Positions 11,719-23,079 of a DNA stretch of 64,000 bases are shown one piece after another. Position numbers and translations under genes: made by a program. The notes beneath the pieces were generated by a model. That model searched no databases, was not told the DNA's origin, and saw only the letters and a list, made by a program, of their open reading frames with translations. The first letter of the stretch is position 1; each line of letters opens with the position of its first letter. Where the stretch lies: assembly GCA_033439265.1 (NCBI GenBank), contig JAVTVX010000027.1:7331001-7395000 (forward strand). The letters are read 5' to 3'. The stretch is from Dillenia suffruticosa (Eukaryota; Streptophyta; Magnoliopsida; Dilleniales; Dilleniaceae).

Positions 11719-14267
11719 GTTGTTGATTTATATTAAATGTTACAAATATACACACTCTCATTTATTGTATGATATGTTTAGATGTTTGAGAGTGACCACT
11801 ATGGGGGTTTGGACGTGCGAATGGAGTTTCAAGATGGAGAGCCCTGGAAGAAGGTTTTTGGACCTGTTTTCCTCTATCTTAACTCTAATTCTTCTACAAA
11901 TGACTCTGCTTTGAATACCACCTTAGGCCATGGCCATCCTCTTTGGCAAGATGCCAAACGACAGGTAAAAATAGTCTACCATTTTTATAGAGTTTTTTTT
12001 TTTTTTTTAATTGTCACTTGACAACTTTTGTTTATCAGATGTTATCTGAAGCTCAAAGTTGGCCTTATAATTTCCCATGCTCGTCGGACTACATCTCCAA
12101 TGATCAACGTGGAACAATTACGGGACAATTACTCGTTAACGACAGGTACCTCTAGACCCTTAAAATAATGACAACAGTATTCAAATTTTCAAAATTATCA
12201 ACATCGAGATTCTATATCACTAGTTCTAAGGGTAAAATCATATAGGACATACTAATTATCTTGTATTGAGATGATAGTGCAATTTAAAAAGCTTTTATTT
12301 ATTCTGCTCTCTATATATTTAGTTACGTAAGAGAAGATCCTATGTTTGCGAGTTTTGCTTATGTTGGACTGGCTGCTCCTGGACCAGCTGGATCCTGGCA
12401 AAGGGAAACCAAGGTACTAACTCAACTTTTAAGGAAGTGAATTCCAAGTTTATTATAATTATTTTCCTAATAAATATGTTATTTTTGAGTACCAATATAT
12501 GCAGGGATACCAGTTTTGGATTAATGCAGACGAGGAGGGGCATTTTCTGATGAGAGGAATCACACCTGGGATATACAGTTTATATGCATCTGTGCCCGGA
12601 GTTGTTGGTGATTACAAATATGAATCAGATGTCACCATTACCCCAGGTGCCATTCTCTCTCTATTTTTTTCCTTTTCAATTTTATGACATTGAAAAACGT
12701 TCCACCTGTGCCTATTATAGTTAAATTCTCACCATTGACGTTAGATTTAGTGTTGCAGATTAATCTAACACTGGTATGAGTCAAAACATTAACGAAATTT
12801 GCTTGTTTAATGTTGTGGTTGAAGGAAGTAAATGTAAAAATTTAATTTTTTTATTATGATATAGTTTCTTCTATTAGGGTGTGAGAGCAAAATATAAAAT
12901 TCATTTGAATCTTATTTTGAACGTTAATTCTAAAAATATATATTAAATAGTGTTTATAAAAGCATTATGCTGGACTCTTTTGTAGATTTTATTTCTATTT
13001 TTGTTTTGTCAAATTTACAAATCTTAATGGTTTATGAATTCAAACAACAAAAGTTAGAATTTCACAATTTTCTTTTATAGAATTCGCTTGGTTCCAAAAA
13101 CATAAATTCAATGAATTTGTTCAAAAGTCTGAATATAGAGTTTTGACTCATTTAGATCTTAGCTTTGTACGTCCAAGTAGTCTATCATTTGCATTCTAGG
13201 ATTGAATTTACTTAAATTTTCTGGTTTGAATGCAGGATGCGAGATCGATTTGGGATCCATAGTATTCTCTCCACCAAGAAATGGTCCAACCCTATGGGAG
13301 ATAGGCATTCCCGACCGCAGTGCTGCAGAATTTTACATTCCAGATCCAGATCCTTGTTTTATCAACCATATTTACCTTACAAAAGATAGGTAAAGCTCCA
13401 TTTCTTTTCTTGTTCTTTTTTTTTTTCCCCATCCCTGCTTATATGTGCAACAGAGAAGATGATTTAAAAAAAAATGGGGTGACAGGTTCAGACAATATGG
13501 GCTATGGGATAGATACACAGTTCTGTATCCTGATGATGATCTCATTTACACAGTTGGAGCTAGCGATTACAGAAAAGACTGGTTCTTTGCTCATGTTAAC
13601 AGGTAAACAAAAAGAGAAGTTGTGAAAGCCATTTTGACAGATTTTCTTTGATTAAAATTTGGTATTCCTGTTTTTTTTTTTTTTTTTTTTTAATTTTTCC
13701 CATGGTTTGATAGTACTTTCCTATTTTCGTAGTATACTTTATACAATAATATATGATCTTAATTTATCTCAAAACATTCATAAATTGGGATTGCAGGAAC
13801 GTCGGGAATGGCACATATCGAAGAACCACTTGGCAAATTAAATTTGAAATCCCAGATCTGTTACCTGGAGCTTATACTCTCCAAATGGCCTTAGCATCTG
13901 CAAGCGGGGCCGAAGTCCAAGTACAACTCTATCCTATTTTATAATTAATTCCCTATTTTTCCCTCAAATAAAATTTACTAACATTGTTACAATTTTTATA
14001 TTTTTGGGGGTTTCAAAGATCAGGGTAAATGATCCTTTTGCAAAGCTGCCACATCACACAACAAAATTGATAGGGAAGGATAATGCAATTGCTAGACATG
14101 GGATTCATGGATTGTATTGGCCGTTTAGCTTTGAGGTGCCAAGCACTATACTCCTAAAGGGAAACAATACAATTTACTTGCTCCAAAATAGAGACCAGAG
14201 CAAATTCTCGGGAGTCATGTATGACTACATTCGCCTTGAAGGGCCTCCGACACCGACAAGAATTTAA
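6855..14267 (+). CDS. Rhamnogalacturonate lyase (PL4 family), secreted
   Basis: Cleaves the alternating rhamnose-galacturonate backbone of rhamnogalacturonan I by beta-elimination in the cell wall. Sixteen exons join in frame with GT-AG introns: 6855-6961, 7144-7204, 7575-7693, 9383-9433, 9501-9629, 9715-9834, 9947-10082, 10742-10912, 11782-11964, 12039-12145, 12323-12413, 12505-12646, 13236-13389, 13486-13602, 13797-13920, 14019-14267. The 686-aa product fits plant RG lyases. Residues 13-30 form a signal-peptide core. The N-terminal beta-sandwich domain (about 48-370) includes NREHDRGYWDIVGN, FHYMAVSDDRQRIMPEAQD and VDDKYQYS...VHGWIS. A fibronectin-III-like domain follows (about 383-473, TITGQLLVND), then a carbohydrate-binding-like C-terminal domain with LWDRYTVLYPDDDLIYTVG. 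No stop or frameshift is seen, so the gene appears functional. Exact orthologue not assignable. Confidence 0.95.
8524..8610 (+). repeat. 57-bp-period duplication in RG lyase intron 3
   Basis: The 29-base run starting aagttcacgagcatagatta occurs at about 8525-8553 and again at 8582-8610. It lies inside the 1.7-kb third intron, next to an unusually C-rich patch at 8440-8530. Confidence 0.8.
10330..10741 (+). repeat. Tandem duplication in RG lyase intron 7, includes splice acceptor
   Basis: Intron 7 carries repeated blocks with (GA)n, atcatattcaaatgcatg, acttgagttgatatgggtga, a T-run, a poly-G run and gatggtgtgtgaatgatatgcag. The longest unit is about 165-170 bp and occurs nearly twice (about 10400-10576 and 10577-10741), with a shorter partial copy before it. 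Both long copies end in the same atgatatgcag acceptor. The second one (10741) is the acceptor used in the gene model, because it joins exon 7 to GTA GAT GAC AAG in frame. Confidence 0.88.
11519..11693 (+). repeat. 87-bp direct tandem duplication in RG lyase intron 8
   Basis: A unit beginning tgattgaaataacacaattt occurs at 11521 and again at 11608, apparently identical through to ttaccaataacata. It is followed by an (AT)n run near 11700-11718. The near-perfect identity indicates a recent duplication. Confidence 0.92.
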
Positions 14268-16566
14268 GATATAAGAACCACGTTGCGGAGTCAAATGTTT
14301 GTTCAGTAAGGTCTTACGTCAATAAAAATGGAATATTTTAGAATACTCATCGAATAAAATCCCCTCTATACAAACCCCTTGTATCAAGTATGTAATACAA
14401 CAAGTTTAATAAAAATTTTCAATTCTCCATAATTATTTTGGACATAGTATCAGATTCATAAGATTTCTTCATCTGTGAAATCACAAATGGGTTCTTACCA
14501 TTCCTTGTCAGGCCCATCGGGACTTGATTGATCCCTATCTCTGCAGCAACTACGCCGTTCCTCTGAATCAGGTGAATAATTCTCTTCCTTGACATCATAG
14601 CTCTAGTGAATTCCGACAATATGATCACCACGCTGTCGAAGATCAGAAGTTATTCTAGCAACAATGGTGGAAAATGTGTTTTAGAAGGTCGTCTTATGTT
14701 TTTGAACCACCAACGTGACCAAATCTTAAAATTTTCATGGATTGAGGTTAGATTTGAAGATATGGTTGTGTTTGGACGTGCAGAATGGGTAGATTTTTTT
14801 GCCTTAATTTGAAAAATGGCGGATGAGTGAGAGCTGAAGTAAAATTTCAAAATAAAGAGCAATTGGTGGTAGAAGGAGTGATTTAAAGCTTCAAATAAGC
14901 TCCGGGGATTAAAAGGAATCAAATCGAGCATGAGTTTACCACCGGGGAGGGAGGCTCAGCATCGTCAGTAATAGCTGTTTCTAAAATTGAGGTTGAACTT
15001 GAAGCTTCAAAGGGTCCTTTGAGGTTGCAGTGATGATGATTTATGTAATCTATCGAAGGAAAAAAACTAGAATTATGAATAAATTTAGAGAGAGAGAGAG
15101 AGAGAGAGTGCGTATGTTTTGTATATCAGCGTGGGAGAGAGGAAAAGGCAAACATGTGTGGAAGAAAGAGACGATGGAGAAGCGATGCGATGGGCAACAC
15201 AACACGCAGACACTGATACAAACGTTAGATTTCATTCCGATCTCAAAGGTACGGGTGGGATTGATTTAAAGATCAAAGGCTGAGATTAAAACATTCTAAA
15301 AATCAAAGTTCCAAATTTATTATGAAAATTTAAAAATTAGAAATCCTATTTTTAATATAAAAGAAATTGTTTATTCAATATTCCAAAATAATTTTTTAAA
15401 GTTCCCAATAAATTATAATATTTTAATAATTAACTCGATAATTTTTTTAGCTACAAAATATTATAATAAATTAAATTAATTATTTTTATTGTTTAAAAAT
15501 TAAATGGATAAATATATTGAAGAGTCTACTTTCAAAAAGTATGATTTTAATCTAACATATAATAATGAATTTAATTCTTAAAAAGAAAATTCCAAAAATT
15601 TTGAAACAAAAAAATTCAGTCATTGAAAAGCGAAATTGAGTTTTAGGATCGTTTCAACCATCTCGGGGCGAATCACTTCATCATTTGCCGGAATTGACAT
15701 CACTACTGTACCGCGGCCAGGATCTGCCATTGATAATGTTCCGACCTCAAAATCGAAGCTTGAAATCGATATGCTGTTAAGCTGAATTACAATATTAGGT
15801 CTTCAAATTGAGCCCAGTGATATCAATTTCAAGTGTGCATTTCGCTTTTCCACCATGCCCCTGCCACCTCCACCATCAAACGTAATCGGATCATAAAATC
15901 CTCTCTATTATTTATTTTGAACTTGATCGAAAACTTATCTCTTCATTTTGATCCTCAAATCATCTACAAATCAATTTTTTGACTTCAATTTTTTTTGTGA
16001 TCTTCTTTGACAGTCGCCGGAATCCATGGTTTTTCCCACGGCTAAGCTTTGATTACTCTTTAACTACTTTTCTTACCTCTGGGAGCTCTATGCTCGCTGA
16101 AATCACCTTTTTCCAATGACAGATCCATGTTTTAACCTTCAGAATTGTCCTTCGAAAGTTTTTGAAACTTTTAGTCTTCATTAATTGCATATGACGCTAA
16201 ATACATGTAACGAAATAGGGCTCGTGATCAATATTTTGCTTAATAGCCATTTTTAGTGCTTAGAACTTATATATTACGCATATGACATGAGTTGACTTAA
16301 TGCTTAAGTAAGAAACCAGTGACCCTTTTCTTCTTTCTTTTTTAAAATAGGTCCCAAAAATCATAAAATTATATATAATCTTAAAATTTTAAACACTATA
16401 TCTCAAAATAGATACTTAAATAAGAATTTTTTATTATTAGAACAAAAAAACAAGTGAGCTGATCATCTCTCGTAGTGTAATTAGTTAGTCTAATAGCCTT
16501 CCATGCTATAGTGGCCTAATAGCCTTCCCTAGCATAGCCCATGATGGGGTCATACAGTATCTATAA
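14268..16566. other. Intergenic region downstream of RG lyase
   Basis: The 3' UTR comes first. Short ORFs on both strands from 14419 to 14931 match nothing recognised and look like chance or a decayed repeat. A (GA)n run lies at about 15089-15108. The stretch 15270-15640 is AT-rich. The piece 15650-16100 is richer in GC but gives no recognisable protein. A short local duplication (cctaatagccttcc) occurs at about 16490-16530. Confidence 0.5.
14321..14326 (+). terminator. Candidate poly(A) signal of RG lyase
   Basis: AATAAA lies 54 bases after the TAA stop (14265-14267), a normal distance for a plant 3' UTR signal. Further AT-rich sequence with another aataaaa follows at about 14409. Confidence 0.5.
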
Positions 16567-16770
16567 GAGATAATTACATGTCAAATTCTTAAATTTTATT
16601 CTAAATTTACCGATTGATTTCTGAACTTCAAAATGCAATGACTAAATATCTAAATTTTAAAATTCGTAACACTTTTAATCTTTCTGTTACTAATAGTGTC
16701 AACTTGGCCGTTAAATACTAACTTGGGGGATACTTTCTCATCTGGCTTCCAGTGTGACGGTTATTGCTGA
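16567..16770 (+). repeat. Left TIR of the MULE
   Basis: It pairs with 18530-18755. Aligned landmarks are agagataatta, aaatttac, gaacttcaaaat, aattcgtaac, a gttacta...cgttaaat zone, and ggcttcca...ttgct. Identity is roughly three quarters by eye, so the element is not young. Confidence 0.75.
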
Positions 16771-17055
16771 AACTAATAGGTTAATACCAAATACTCACAA
16801 AGTTGCCACATCAGAAAAATGCTTACGTGGCATATCAAGTTATCACCCCAAATACCTTATACTGCCATATCAACAATATACTGACGTAACATCTAAGTTT
16901 TATTTCAAAGATAGAAACAATTTTTTGTTTTATTTTTATCTTTATAAATTAAATATTAATATTATTTAAACCACAAAAATACATTGTGTTATCTCTCTCT
17001 TCTGTATGTAAAACCCACATGCCCTTTCTCCATTTCTGTCAATGGAAAGTGCCAT

Positions 17056-17057
<2 letters not shown>

Positions 17058-17129
<72 letters not shown>
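17058..17129. repeat. (CT)n microsatellite, about 72 bp
   Basis: An uninterrupted CT dinucleotide run inside the MULE, just downstream of the captured gene fragment on its reading strand. Confidence 0.98.
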
Positions 17130-17135
<6 letters not shown>

Positions 17136-17162
17136 CTTTCTAAAATTTTTTTTTAACTTCAA

Positions 17163-17582
17163 TTAAACCACAAAAATCACTACACCAAATATCAAAAAAC
17201 CCTTCTTCATCCCGATTTTGAACTGTCCACGAAATCTGCCATTACCGAATACCATTTGGGATTTCATGTCATTTCCAAACCCAGTAGCCCCAATTGGCTC
17301 TCCAAGAGTGGTATGCGCACACCCAAACATGAAATTTTGAAGAATTAAGGAACAGAAGGTTGGGGTTTTGGAGAGAGTGTAGATTAGAGGGTGAAAGTGG
17401 GGTTTGTAGAAAGAGAGAAGGTTGAGGGTAAGGATGATAGTGAGGAATAGAATAAGACAAAGAGTGGAAGAAGCCTTTAATGTTTGAAAAAACAGAGGTC
17501 TCTCTCTCTCTCTCTCCCTGAACATATGGTCACATGCCCTCCGTCTCCCCATCTTCTTCTTCTTCTTCTTCTTCCAATTCAA
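17163..17582 (-). pseudogene. Aspartyl-protease gene fragment forming a 139-aa chimeric ORF in the MULE
   Basis: The - strand reads an open 139-codon frame. A hydrophobic, signal-peptide-like part (ASSTLCLILFLTIILTLN) is followed by YTLSKTPTF, then NFMFGCAHTTLGEPIGATGF. The last piece resembles the FGCAHTTLAEPIGVAGFG block of plant nepenthesin-like aspartyl proteases (At4g16563 type), and the first part resembles their N-terminus. More than a hundred residues that normally lie between, including the first catalytic Asp, are missing. The remaining C-terminal part (GNGRFRGQFKIGMKKGF) is not recognised. The original start codon seems lost (ATTAAAGGCT where ATGGCT is expected). The current ATG lies upstream in a (GAA/CTT)n run. 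Transcription is unknown. Confidence 0.62.
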
Positions 17583-18529
17583 GCGAACTCAAGGATCCAA
17601 CAGTAATAGCAGCAGCAATGTCGCCAGAAAGCCTAAAAAAATTGAAAAAAATCATAGAATCTAAAAAAAAAAATCACGTCGTCGGCATTTGAAGCTTAGA
17701 TCTTCATAGCCATGGCAGATTCTAACGGAAAAGGTAAGAAAGAGTTCATGCCCCATCTCCAAAAGCTTTGTTATTATCTGATAGAGGGAAGAAATTCTAG
17801 AAATTTCAGAAGTTGATTGTTGATTTTGCAAATTGGTTGATGGTGAACAAAATTTCCCCAAATTGGGGTTACAGACTTGTGTCGATGGTGAACAAAAATT
17901 TCCCCAAAGGAAGAAACAAAAAACCTATCCAGAAATCTCTCTCCCTCTATTTCACAATCTATATAAAACAAACGAAGACGCAAAAGTCTTCAAGTAAAGC
18001 CGTCTCCACCTCCGCCTTTGAAATCATCGTCTCCACTGCAGCCTTAAACCTTCGACTGAAGAAATCTCTTTCGACTTCTGTGAGTTTGCCATCGCACCAC
18101 CTTCGCAGTTTTAATTAATTAGATTCCATCGCGACCTTCGACTTCTTTGCATCCTTTCATCCATAATTGCTATCGGTTTCTAGGGTTCCACCAAATCCAT
18201 TGGCAAATCCCACAAGCTTCTCTTGGTTTGGGCTTGGTTCTTCTGTTTTAGGGTTGGGTCATCACTGGTTTTTGCTTTTACTTTTCCATTGCTGTTGATC
18301 CATGACGAGGCGAGAGAGAGAAAAAGAAACTGGGAAAGAGGGGGGAGAGAGAGAAAAAGAGAGAGAGAATTTTATTTTATTTTTGTTTTTTCTTCCTCTC
18401 AGACTCGATTTCGTACAAGCTTTTTCATTTTTTTGTTTTTTTTTCTCTTTTTTTATTTATTTCTCTTTTAATTTTGGGGGTGATGTGGTAGTGCTATTGT
18501 GAATATATTGCTGACGTGTCACCTGATAT

Positions 18530-18755
18530 GTTAGCAATTCTTACCGGGATGGAAGCCAACTCAAAATTTGCCTACCACATCATCTACAACATAGATCCAC
18601 ATCAACATTTAATGGCTAGGTTGGTGCCGTTACTAATGAAAGGACTAATTAGTTACGAATTTTGAAGTTTAGATCCTCAATCGTAATATTTTGAAGTTCA
18701 CAGACTAATTTGTAAATTTGGAATAAAGTTTAGGAACTTGACATATAATTATCTC
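18530..18755 (-). repeat. Right TIR of the MULE
   Basis: This is the reverse-complement partner of 16567-16770. Both arms contain gtaaatttggaataaagttt-type sequence and end in the same attatctc/gagataat terminus. Confidence 0.75.
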
Positions 18756-19212
18756 TTTCTATCTCGTGCTAGGGAAATAGAGCTTCCATGTTATTTGTAG
18801 CTGGTATTGAGGTGACGTAAAACAAGAAAGCCATAAATTCAAGATTTTTTGGAAGTTTGAAGGTTGGATTTCTGAGGTGATGTAGAATAAGAAAGCTATA
18901 AATTTAAGAATTGTTTACTTGAACTCAAAATTAACGTTGATACTTCCCGAAAGGATGATTGCCATGGTAATATGCAACCTGTTTTGAATGAATTTTTATT
19001 ATTTTTAAAATCTTTGTGCACGTTGTAATATGACTTTTATTTTATTTATTTTCTTATATTTGTTTGAATTGTTTAAATTATTTGTTTTCAACTTTAATAG
19101 ACTGTATTAAGGTTTTACTTTGATATTTTTAATAGATAAACATTGTTTATTTTATTTCCGGGTGAATTATCTTGAAGAGTTTTAGAGTTTGTTTTTTAAT
19201 AAACTTGCATAG
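18756..19212. other. Short gene-free spacer
   Basis: AT-rich, with one imperfect direct duplication (gaggtgacgtaaaacaagaaag / gaggtgatgtagaataagaaag, about 67 bases apart, near 18810-18910). Nothing else is recognised. Confidence 0.55.
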
Positions 19213-19757
19213 TGTTAAGGATTGTGTAGAAGATCATATAAGCTGTGATCACATGACGGATATAAAATACTCTCGTATACAAATGGGATATATTGGTAAA
19301 TATCCACGAGGGGCGTTTTAGTAATTTTGGGATAATGGGATAACTTCCATTATCCCATTAACCAACCTATAATTACAACTTACCATAACTCCATATAACC
19401 CTATGGGAGTATCTATTGTCTTCTTCAATGGTGAATTGAAGAGTGTGAAAAACATGAGGTTTGAGAAAGAGAATACATATAATCTCTAGAGAGTGAGATC
19501 CATAGAGGGTTTAGGAAAATTCTGAGTAAGGAATTTTTTGTGTCACTTTTGTCATCGGATTGAGGATTAAGACATCGTGAATCCATGGTGGTGGTTTATT
19601 TTGTGATCACCAACCCAACTATGAGATCGATCGAGAAATAGTTCATGGTTCCCGATTTTGTTTGCAATTGTTCATTAAGATATACCCGAAAACTTGACCT
19701 TTTAATTATTCTGAAAAATCTATCATACTTCTGCTTGTGCATAAACTAAATCTAACA
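19213..19757 (+). repeat. 5' LTR of copia element A
   Basis: The left edge is tgttaagg. The right edge is placed at ...tctaaca, directly before a primer-binding-like sequence. Parts of it are clearly homologous in inverted orientation to 29076-29470, for example gtgatcaccaacccaac against its reverse complement ggttgggatggtgatcac. Confidence 0.6.
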
Positions 19758-19770
19758 TTAATAGTAGAGC
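19758..19770 (+). promoter_or_regulatory. Decayed initiator-Met tRNA primer-binding site, element A
   Basis: The sequence ttaatagtagagc corresponds to the common copia PBS TTGGTATCAGAGC with three or four changes. It follows the LTR end directly. The same site in element B reads ttggtattagag on the - strand, closer to the consensus. Confidence 0.6.
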
Positions 19771-20949
19771 ATGTTGGATTTATTAAAATTTTTTTGAATT
19801 TTTTTGGCATAAAAATATGAGGTAAAAAATTAAGGGTATGGATCACGGATAAATTTTGTAAATCCAATTATATCACGATATTAACCATAGTTTGTAGACC
19901 ACAAAAATATTTTTTTCATAATTTTTTTAGCATGTTAAGACCATGAAAGGTCCGATCAAAGTTTTCGACTCTATGGACACAAAACCTTAAATCTGTCGAG
20001 TTTAAGGACAAATTGATCTGTAAAAATTGTCTAGAAATGTTTGCCATGCTTAGATCTACATTTTGACATATTAATTGTGAATTATGGTTGCCAGAAAATC
20101 GAGTTTCAAAAATAGCCACATAAGGTCGAAACTTTGAATGCTTGTTTTACTGAGATTAGAGTCTAATTAAAATCGAGTCAAGAATGATTGGATGATATTT
20201 AATTGAAAATTCTCCATGGAAACCGTGTGAAAAATAGATTGGAGCATTCAGTACCACGGGCGCATTCAGTGCACACGCGACAAGGCGCATCAAGCTCAAG
20301 GGAGCAGGCGCGGGAGATGCACGCACAAGGATGGAGCACCAAGCTGGCACGTGAAGTTCACATGCGATGAGGCGCGTTAACAGTATTAGGTTGATCCGGG
20401 TCGAAGAGGACCTGAGTCTAGGCCCCGACCCACGTTCCGACTCGGACACATCTCGGGCTAACATGACGGCGCATGGCAAATGCGCTGCGCATCTGGCACA
20501 TGCGCCAGACTACTGCCCGCACATGGAGGCACATGGAGCTGCTCCGCCGACACGTAGCAGCGCTGGGTATCCCAGCGGCACGTCAGGCTGCTCTGAATTG
20601 GATTTTTCCAAAATTTTGATGGTCTCAGCTCTATATTTGTGACTTTTGTGGATTTTTGTGTACCGAATCCAAATCCGAATGATAAGATGCGATTCCGGGT
20701 TATGGTGTGTGGTGTCCGTTGACTTATACGCTCGTTTTGGAGTCTATACTCAAATCATTTGGGATTTTTTGATTCAAAAGGTTTACAAAATATGAAAATA
20801 AGTATCATTAAGTCACTAAAGTCTCTTTTATTGTAATGAAAATTGTCGTATTAGATTTTTGTAAGGAAGATAAACTGAATGGTGAGATCTGCAAGATTTT
20901 ATACAAGTAGATTCAGTTTGTTCTCGAGGAGTAAAATCTGTATGAGATT

Positions 20950-21600
20950 CTGAGGTACGACATGGTGGGCTCTGGAAAGGGTATTACACCTCAAGTTAAA
21001 CGGGATAAAAAGGTTTATCGTGCATTGAAGAAAAATGATAGTCACGTTAGGGCAATCCTTAATAGTAACATGCATGATGACATGATTCTGCTCTATGGCA
21101 TTATCGTACGGTTATGTCGGTTTGGCTCACCCTAAAAGAGTATAATAGTGCTCTTTTCAGCTCCTATGGTGAGGGCATGAAAAAAAGGGCTGATCATACA
21201 ATTATACAATATTTGATACAAATGTCAAGTATGATCACCTAGTTAAATAATGCAAACGAGTCTATTTCGGATGAAATTCAGATACTAGATGTGATCCAAT
21301 CTTTTACTGATTCATGAAAAACCACAAAACCTACACGACGAGAGTATTCGTACTTTCACTTATGTGAGTAGGCATTGTGAACACGAGGAGGATCAGCTAG
21401 AGGCGAGTAGGCCACCTCGAGTATGAGATCTAGGCACAAAGTACAAAAGCGTAGGAAGAAAGAATTTGATAAGACCAATGTAAAGTACTATGTTTGAGAT
21501 AAATTTAGTCATTTCGCTCGTGAGTGTGACGAGTAAAAGGAATAACCTTCTTTTATACGTGGTTTGAGCTTTGTGTTATCTACTACAATACTCGCTAATT
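20950..21600 (+). pseudogene. Copia gag remnant, element A
   Basis: Broken frames give a gag-like stretch from atggtgggctctggaaaggg onward. Near 21485-21535 there is a degenerate zinc knuckle reading KYYV-DKFSHFARECDE, where GHFAREC is the normal end of the CCHC motif. A decayed protease motif (LETGAH, for LDTGAS) follows at about 21640. Several stops are present. Confidence 0.55.
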
Positions 21601-21869
21601 TCTCCTTTTGTGAATTGTAAAGTCATGAGCCACTAACCATGTAACTTGAGACAGGAGCACATAAATAGAGTTCTGTCAAGTCAATCCTCAAGTTATGAAG
21701 ATTTATGTGAGGAACAAAGCATTGGTTGTTGTTAGAGGGATCGACACTTAGCATGACGTTTTTTATGCTCTGAGTATTCGACGGAATTTGATTTCAGTAC
21801 TTTGTCTAAAATTGCCTAAAATATGTAAGAAAATTATTTGTTTTTATTAAATACGACAGCTTTTTGATT

Positions 21870-22860
21870 TATTCTGGTTTTATCCATGATGGATTGTATA
21901 CAATGGGTGTTACTTTTTCTAATGGTTTTCTTGTCATTCTTATATTGCATTTACATCTGATTGTATAGATGATGATGTAATGTGTAGCATCATAGACTTG
22001 GACACATAGGATAAGAAAGGATAAAGCGGTTAACAGGGAGTGGTCTGTTGGGCCCACTAATCAGGTTCGAGTTGCCCATATATGAGTTTTGCATAATTGG
22101 CAAAATTATAAGAAAACCATTTGACAACGCAATGAGAGCTAGTTGGAACTCCATTGCAATTAGTCCACTCCGATATCTGTGGCCCTGTGTGCATGATAGT
22201 CTAAAATGGAGATTTGTACTTTATTATATTCATAGGCAATTACACGCATTTTGGTTACATCTTTTTTATCTTGCACAAGTCTAAGACATGAGAATATTTT
22301 AGGAGATTCATTAGCGAGATTAAGAATTAGTTAGAATTGAGAGTAAAGACTCTCAGAACCGATCGAGGATATGAGTATTTGTCAGAACTACACAGAGAAC
22401 TCTATTTCGATAAGGGTATTATGAGATATCTGACTATTCCTATTACTTCTCAACAGAACGGAGTAGCTGAGAATGAAGAATAGGACTTTGTTGGAAATTG
22501 TGAGATCTATGATGGTGTAAGTTAATTTGTTCATCTCCTATTATGGAGATATTTTATTGATTATAGCCTATGTCTTCAATTGTATTTTATTAAAATCCGC
22601 AATCAGTACCCTATTGGAGCTTTGGACAGGGAGGTAGTTTGGCTTTAGTCACTTGAGGTCATGGGGTTGTACTGCGTATGATCACGATTACTCGCATCCA
22701 CACAACAAGTTAGACTCACGAGAAAAGAAATGTATGTTTATAAGATACTTAGAACACTCCAAGGGCTTCTTAGGTAAGCATACGGATTGTACTGTTATTG
22801 AGATTGAGTCTCGTGATGTCATATTTCTTGAGAATGATTTTTCTAGAAGGTGAAATCGAT
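21870..22860 (+). pseudogene. Copia integrase remnant, element A
   Basis: Frame-shifted pieces include a GAG-pre-integrase-like zone, an integrase core with the 'RTDRGGEY' site decayed to RTDRGYEY-like sequence near 22355-22375, and 'QQNGVAE' near 22450. The C-terminal open stretch 22653-22853 reads LRSWGCTAYDHDY, then KKCMFIRYLEHSKGF and IEIESRDVIFLENDF. The same C-terminal sequence occurs inverted in element B at about 25850-25920. Confidence 0.72.
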
Positions 22861-23079
22861 CGGGACTTTACCTTCTATAAGATGGATAAGTCTAGTAGCT
22901 TAGGCCAATCTAGCGACAAGATACAAAAATCCATTATGGATTTTGGTCATAGTAGGAGCGATCTCATCTAAAGGTAAAGAGATTCTCTCTCTTCTCGTAG
23001 GAATATCGAGGTCACATACTTAAACGTCGATTCTCGATTAAGGGTAACACCCTCATTATGACTCTTCAGGATGAAGAGA

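Larger units (their letters stand above)
16567..18755. mobile_element. Non-autonomous Mutator-like element (Pack-MULE type)
   Basis: A 2.2-kb element is bounded by long terminal inverted repeats. The left end gagataattacatgtcaaat matches the reverse complement of the right end, ...gacatataattatctc. Homology runs inward about 200 bases through the actgaacttcaaaat, aaaattcgtaac and ggcttcca motifs. Long TIRs of this kind are typical of plant MULEs. The flanking 9-mers tatctataa (16558-16566) and tttctatct (18756-18764) agree at 6 of 9 positions, which would fit a decayed 9-bp target duplication. No MURA transposase is present. The interior holds a CT microsatellite and a gene fragment on the - strand. 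Confidence 0.78.

Noticed and set aside
6855..14267. RG lyase as a pseudogene because of long introns and intronic repeats
   Set aside because: All 16 exons join in frame with GT-AG borders and give a full-length protein with the expected motif order.
16984..17166. Ser-Leu repeat ORF
   Set aside because: It is only the translation of the (CT)n microsatellite. The same applies to the frames at 59033-59449 and 15050-15235.
20156..20642. Overlapping ORFs on both strands in GC-rich DNA
   Set aside because: They lie in the non-coding leader of copia element A. Open frames are expected where stop codons are rare, and no protein family is recognised.
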